Assembly (NCBI RefSeq): GCF_038024065.1
Contig: NZ_CP150667.1
Location: 2,239,501 to 2,303,500 of the forward strand
Direction of reading: 5' to 3'
DNA: 64,000 nt
DNA from: Polaribacter sejongensis
Lineage (GTDB): Bacteria; Bacteroidota; Bacteroidia; Flavobacteriales; Flavobacteriaceae
In this document: positions 59,780 to 64,000 of the stretch, one piece after another
Numbering within the stretch: position 1 is the first letter of the stretch
Layout: the number at the start of each line of letters is the position of its first letter
Notes under the pieces: generated by a model
What the model was told of the DNA's origin: nothing
Seen by the model: the letters and a program-made list of their open reading frames with translations, nothing else
Databases searched by the model: none
Position numbers and translations under genes: made by a program

Positions 59780-61348
59780 ATGAACACCGCTAAATACAGA
59801 TTTGAAGGTTCAGAAATGAACAATCAATTATTGCTAGGACATCCAGCAGGTTTATTTATTTTATTTTTCACAGAAATGTGGGAACGTTTTTCATATTATG
59901 GAATGCGTGCATTATTAGTTATTTTTCTAATCTCATCATTAACAGATGGTGGTTGGGCTTGGAGTCGTGAAGACGCTTTAAGTTTATATGGTACTTATAC
60001 TATGTTAGTGTACTTTACTCCTATTATTGGAGGTATTTTAGCCGACAGATTTTTAGGATACAGAAATGCGGTAGTTATAGGTGCTCTATTAATGACACTT
60101 GGACACGCAGCCATGGCATTCGATACTCCTTGGGCATTATATGTTGGTATTGGTTTACTAATTGCAGGAAATGGTTTCTTTAAACCTAATATTACTTCAA
60201 TTATTAATGGTGTTTATAAAAACGCTCAAGAAAAAAAAGATGGTGCATTTACTATTTTTTATATGGGTGTAAATGCCGGTGCTTTTTTAGGTATTATGCT
60301 TTGTGGTTATGTAGGTGAAACTTATGGTTGGCATTTTGGTTTTGGTTTAGCTGGTATTTTTATGTTTTTCGGAATGTTACAATTCTATTTTGCTCAAAGC
60401 ATTTTTGGTAATGTGGGTACAAAACCTAGTAAAGTTGTTGATTTATCTGATGCAGTTGCCAGTAAAGATGAAAAGAGTTATGACGACGTACCAAGCAATG
60501 TACAGAGAGACAGATATATTGTTGTTGCTATTTTAGCCTTTTTTACTATTTTCTTTTGGGCCGCATTTGAACAAGCAGGTGGTTCTATGACTATTTTTGC
60601 TAAAGATTATACGAATAGAGTATTAGAAGGTAGCGCTGCAAATATTTTTAGAATCTCAAATACACTACTTACTGTTGTACCTTTAATGATTATTACCTAT
60701 GTTTTAATTAGTTTATTTAAAATTACTTTTAAAAAATATGCATTATCTAATCTTTTCTTAGGAATCAGTTTTGCAATAATTTGGATCATCGTAATCATCA
60801 TGTTAAAAAACCAGTTTAGTGAAGTTTCTACGGAAATACCTGCTTCTTGGTTTGGTATTTTAAATTCATTCTTTATTATAACATTTGCGCCTTTATTTTC
60901 TAAAATATGGGAAAGCAAATTCAATCCACCAGCAACCGTAAAATTTGGTGCCGGATTAATATTGTTAGGATTAGGATTTTTAGTTTTAGCTTATGGGTCT
61001 GCTAGCATTCCTCAAGGAGCAAAAACAGCTTCTGTAAGTGTTATTTGGCTTATTTTAGCATATTTACTTCACACTTTAGGTGAATTAAGTTTATCTCCTG
61101 TAGGTTTGTCTTACGTCTCTAAATTAGTACCAGGAAAAATGATTGCAATGATGTTTGGTCTTTGGTATATTGCAGTTGGTATGGGAAATAAAATAGCTGG
61201 TTCAATGGGTGGAATGATTGATGAAATAACAACTAAATACTCTATGAGTACTTTCTTTTTAATTTTCACTTTTGTACCTATCATTGCTGGTGTTTTAGTA
61301 ATGAGCCTAACACCATTATTAAAGAAACTAATGCACGGAGTGAAGTAA
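59780..61348 (+). CDS. POT/PTR-family peptide transporter, copy 2
   Basis: 522 residues. FTEMWERFSYYGMRALL carries the ExxERFxYY motif, and GAFTIFYMGVNAGAFLG is the second PTR2 signature. It is roughly 40% identical to copy 1 by eye, longer mainly in the middle. Starting at the in-frame ATG at 59816 would remove 12 residues (NTAKYRFEGSE) and align better with copy 1's N-terminus, so the start is uncertain. It probably has a different substrate range from copy 1. Confidence 0.9.
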   Translation: MNTAKYRFEGSEMNNQLLLGHPAGLFILFFTEMWERFSYYGMRALLVIFLISSLTDGGWAWSREDALSLYGTYTMLVYFTPIIGGILADRFLGYRNAVVIGALLMTLGHAAMAFDTPWALYVGIGLLIAGNGFFKPNITSIINGVYKNAQEKKDGAFTIFYMGVNAGAFLGIMLCGYVGETYGWHFGFGLAGIFMFFGMLQFYFAQSIFGNVGTKPSKVVDLSDAVASKDEKSYDDVPSNVQRDRYIVVAILAFFTIFFWAAFEQAGGSMTIFAKDYTNRVLEGSAANIFRISNTLLTVVPLMIITYVLISLFKITFKKYALSNLFLGISFAIIWIIVIIMLKNQFSEVSTEIPASWFGILNSFFIITFAPLFSKIWESKFNPPATVKFGAGLILLGLGFLVLAYGSASIPQGAKTASVSVIWLILAYLLHTLGELSLSPVGLSYVSKLVPGKMIAMMFGLWYIAVGMGNKIAGSMGGMIDEITTKYSMSTFFLIFTFVPIIAGVLVMSLTPLLKKLMHGVK

Positions 61349-61369
61349 ACTCCTCAAAATATTTGAAGA

Positions 61370-61401
61370 AAAAGAGCTTTTTATAAGGCTCTTTTTTTTT
61401 T
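61370..61401 (+). terminator. Terminator after the second transporter
   Basis: AAAAGAGC/GCTCTTTT stem with a T-run of more than ten. Confidence 0.85.
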
Positions 61402-61435
61402 GTAAATTCGACAAAAATATTACGACCTATTCACT

Positions 61436-61957
61436 ATGAAGAAACTTATTCTACTTTTTGCGATTTCGTTATTTTATACAAATACAAATGCGCAAGAAAA
61501 TGTTAAATGGCTTAGTTTTGAAGAGGCTCTTGAGTTAAACAAAGAAAACCCAAAACCTATTTTAGTTGATATTTATACAGATTGGTGTGGCTATTGTAAA
61601 AAAATGGACCTAAACACTTACTCTAACAAAACCATTGGCGATTATATAAATAAAAACTTTTATGCTGTTAAACTAGATGGTGAAGGCAAAGAGGATATCG
61701 TTTTTAATGATCATACATTTAAATTTCAAAAAGAAGGCAGACGTGGTTACCACCAGCTTGCAGCTTCTTTAATGGATGGTCAATTATCGTACCCTACTAC
61801 TTTATTTTTATCGGAAGAAGTAGAATTATTAGATAGAATTCCTGGTTATTTAGATAAAGAAATTATGGAAAAAGTATTGGTCTATTTTTCTGAAGAATTG
61901 TACAAAACTAAGAAATGGGAAGACTTTAATACTGATTTTAAAAGTAATTTGAAATAA
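61436..61957 (+). CDS. Periplasmic thioredoxin-like protein
   Basis: 173 residues with a signal peptide (LILLFAISLFYTNTNAQ). The active site is DIYTDWCGYCKKMDL (CGYC), followed by GDYINKNFYAVKLDGEG and a cis-Pro loop LSYPTTLFL. The type resembles DsbD-C/thiol-disulfide proteins common in Bacteroidetes. It would reduce or exchange disulfides in the periplasm. It converges with comEC 35 bp away. Confidence 0.88.
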   Translation: MKKLILLFAISLFYTNTNAQENVKWLSFEEALELNKENPKPILVDIYTDWCGYCKKMDLNTYSNKTIGDYINKNFYAVKLDGEGKEDIVFNDHTFKFQKEGRRGYHQLAASLMDGQLSYPTTLFLSEEVELLDRIPGYLDKEIMEKVLVYFSEELYKTKKWEDFNTDFKSNLK

Positions 61958-61992
61958 TACCCTTTTAAGACACAAATATTTACAAGTCTTGT

Positions 61993-64000
61993 TTAATCAA
62001 TGATAAATGCTCCATTTTGACCTGTATAATGAAATGGGATTTGATATTTTAAACAAGTTTCTTCCCAACGAATTACACTACTCTTATAATTAGAACCATC
62101 TGCAATAATTTGTGATGGTTTTATAGTTTTTATCAATCTTGATAAATTTATTTTTGGCGAATATTGCAATACAACAATTGGTTTCACCATTCCGGAAATG
62201 GTATAAACTCCCAAACTATCAATCAGTAAAATATCCTTTTTAGAAAATTGAAGAAAGTTCTTAAAATTGATTTCTTTAACCTCATCAATACCTTCTGTAA
62301 TTTGATATGTTTTAATACTATTTTCATTTTTCAACCTTACACTATCTAAATCGTGTTGTAAAAAGAGCTGCTCACCTACTCTTTTTCCTATGATAGAAAA
62401 CCTACTTTTATGAAATACAATCAACTCTTCTTTCGATTTATTTTCTTTCGTTTCAATCAGAAAAATAGTTTGTAGAAATAGTATTGAAACTAAAAAGTAA
62501 ATCAAATTTTTAGGTGATTTTTTGATAAAAAAAGAAACTCCTAAAAACAAGAATATATACCAAAACAACATAGCAATAAATGAAATGGAAATTTCCTTAA
62601 ACAAGAATTCTTCTTGATGAGAAACCCAACTTACAAAATCATTCATCCAAGAAATAATCATTCCATATATATTTGCTAAAACCTGAGGTAGAATATTTAA
62701 AAGTGATGTAATAATAACTAAAATCCCTCCTATTAAAATTGCCCCTAAAAAAGGAATAATCACAAGATTCGATGCTAAAAATAATCCCGGAAATTGTTGA
62801 AAATAATAAATACTTAAAGGCAAAATTCCTATTTGAGCTGCTATTGAAACAGTGAATAATTGCCAAATCTTCTTATAAAGAATAAACCTAGGATTGTAAA
62901 CTTCAAATAACTTAGGTTGTACCCAAAGAATACCAAAAACTGCTAAATAACTGAGTTGAAAACCAACATCAAACAAAAACATAGGTTTTATCAACAATAA
63001 AAAAAACATGGAAGAAATAAAAGAAAACTCCACGACATTTTTTCTTTGAAAAGACAATCCGATGGCTAAAAAAGTAAACATAGTAACAGCTCTAACTACC
63101 GACGCCGAAAGACCTGCGATAAAGGCAAACATCCAAAGTAATGAAACAATGATGAGTGTTTTTATAAATTTCCCGTACTTAATTCTTTCAACAGGTTTAA
63201 AAACGAAAGATAAAATCCACAGAATAACACCAACGTGTAAGCCAGAAACTGCCAAAATATGGATTGCACCTGCTCTTTGATAATCTACAATCAATTCTTT
63301 AGAAATATCTTGTCGCTGCCCTAATAATAGCGCATTTATAACCGCTAATTCATTTTTCTTAAAATTGTATTTATGTAACGCTTCCTGAATTTTATTTCTA
63401 AAGATAGCTGATAAACCAAACAAAGAGGTTGACTGAGAACGAAGCTTTAAAAACTGATTTGTATCCACAAATAATTGATGATGAATACCTTGTTTTGCTA
63501 AATAAGATTTGTAATTAAACTGATGCGGATTTAAAGGCGGAATTAGCTCTTTTAAAGTAGGTTTTAAGAATAACTGATCATCAATTTGCAACGAATTTGC
63601 ACTACTATCATTCTTAACATTTAAAAGTATTGTTCCTCTAGTTTTCAGATCATCAACCTGAACAATTACAGCCTCATATTTTTGGTAATAATTCCCAGGT
63701 TTTAATATTTTATGAATATGTAAAACAACCTTAGAATTATCTTTTAAATGATGCTGATAATACGAATCGTAATTTCTGTCATCACTCACATAAACAGCCG
63801 AAACACCGATACCAAAGAATAAAATAAAAGCAGTACATGTTCTTAAAACCTTATGTTTTATCAGAAAGAATAAAACAGTTAAACCTAGCAAAAAAATCGT
63901 GGTTCTAAGAAAACTAAAAGTCCAAAATTGAGTAAAAAACTGGAAATAAATTCCAATAATTACAAGCACAACAAAGTGCAAGGGTATGTAATTGTACAAC
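61993..64000 (-). CDS. comEC: ComEC/Rec2-family DNA uptake protein, 5' end outside window
   Basis: At least 668 residues; the frame runs off the right edge, and the leftmost possible start is only a TTG at 63997-63999. Homologues have a few more residues, so the gene is taken as truncated. It has N-terminal helices and a soluble DUF4131-like domain (~60-190), then the competence core with QRQDISKELIVDYQRAGAIHILAVSGLHVGVILW, ~230-265. About ten helices follow. The C-terminal ~150 residues correspond to the metallo-beta-lactamase-like region of ComEC but have no HxHxDH motif. It should form the inner-membrane DNA channel in transformation. Confidence 0.88.
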   Translation of the reverse strand, partial: LYNYIPLHFVVLVIIGIYFQFFTQFWTFSFLRTTIFLLGLTVLFFLIKHKVLRTCTAFILFFGIGVSAVYVSDDRNYDSYYQHHLKDNSKVVLHIHKILKPGNYYQKYEAVIVQVDDLKTRGTILLNVKNDSSANSLQIDDQLFLKPTLKELIPPLNPHQFNYKSYLAKQGIHHQLFVDTNQFLKLRSQSTSLFGLSAIFRNKIQEALHKYNFKKNELAVINALLLGQRQDISKELIVDYQRAGAIHILAVSGLHVGVILWILSFVFKPVERIKYGKFIKTLIIVSLLWMFAFIAGLSASVVRAVTMFTFLAIGLSFQRKNVVEFSFISSMFFLLLIKPMFLFDVGFQLSYLAVFGILWVQPKLFEVYNPRFILYKKIWQLFTVSIAAQIGILPLSIYYFQQFPGLFLASNLVIIPFLGAILIGGILVIITSLLNILPQVLANIYGMIISWMNDFVSWVSHQEEFLFKEISISFIAMLFWYIFLFLGVSFFIKKSPKNLIYFLVSILFLQTIFLIETKENKSKEELIVFHKSRFSIIGKRVGEQLFLQHDLDSVRLKNENSIKTYQITEGIDEVKEINFKNFLQFSKKDILLIDSLGVYTISGMVKPIVVLQYSPKINLSRLIKTIKPSQIIADGSNYKSSVIRWEETCLKYQIPFHYTGQNGAFIID

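Overview
The window is about 31% GC and carries gliding-motility genes (gldB, gldC), the type IX secretion gene porT, Bacteroidetes-type promoters (TTG-N17-23-TAnnTTTG), a mevalonate pathway, a bifunctional OlsF-type acyltransferase and the order ubiE-porT-rRNA/tRNA methylase-TamL. Together these point to a marine Flavobacteriaceae chromosome, probably close to Polaribacter. The genus is an inference. Most of the window is core chromosome. I see no prophage, integron, CRISPR array or intact insertion sequence.

Layout. 1-8.5 kb: the end of a low-complexity Ser/Arg-rich protein, a FadL-type porin, an Nfu protein, ubiE, porT, a TrmH-family methylase and tamL. 8.5-16.4 kb: fba, accD, rpsO, pnp, a folK-deoxynucleoside kinase fusion and an OmpA/thrombospondin-repeat protein. 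16.5-25.9 kb: an RDD protein, gldC-gldB, nadE, a possible 43-codon gene, dnaG, the clpX-clpP-tig cluster and a small holin-like membrane protein. 26.3-29.9 kb: a proline operon (GNAT-proC-proB-proA) behind a strong promoter, with a 35-codon leader ORF and hairpins. 30-34.3 kb: olsF, a PHM-like copper-site protein, a SCO copper chaperone and a composite pseudogene made from copies of both neighbouring genes. 34.4-39.7 kb: lysC, a GNAT, fbp, superoxide dismutase and a sulfatase. 40-40.7 kb: tRNA-Gly(GCC) and two identical tRNA-Leu(UAA). 40.9-45.2 kb: a mevalonate/isoprenoid operon (mvaD, MORN protein, mevalonate kinase, UbiA, RluB). 45.2-48.7 kb: a LytTR two-component pair divergent from three tandem 450-bp units that each encode a ~112-aa membrane protein. 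48.7-56 kb: thiamine pyrophosphokinase, small hypotheticals, VOC and thioredoxin-like proteins, a BaiN-like flavoprotein, a GYDIA-family GHMP kinase and HMG-CoA reductase fused to a DUF1569-like domain. 56-64 kb: a dipeptidyl peptidase IV, two POT peptide transporters, a thioredoxin-like protein and a 5'-truncated comEC.

How the genes work together. Two separate operons (mvaD-mvk-ubiA and HMGR-GYDIA kinase) cover most of the mevalonate route to isoprenoids. clpP/clpX/tig form the usual proteostasis cluster. The DPP IV plus two POT carriers look like a peptide-scavenging unit. The items I rate most worth following are the proline-operon leader, the PHM-like/SCO copper locus with its adjacent pseudogene and duplicated promoter, the 450-bp triplicated array beside LytTR genes, and a pair of structured intergenic elements closed by GCGTTA/TAACGC. 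All functional calls come from reading the sequence; no database search was run.
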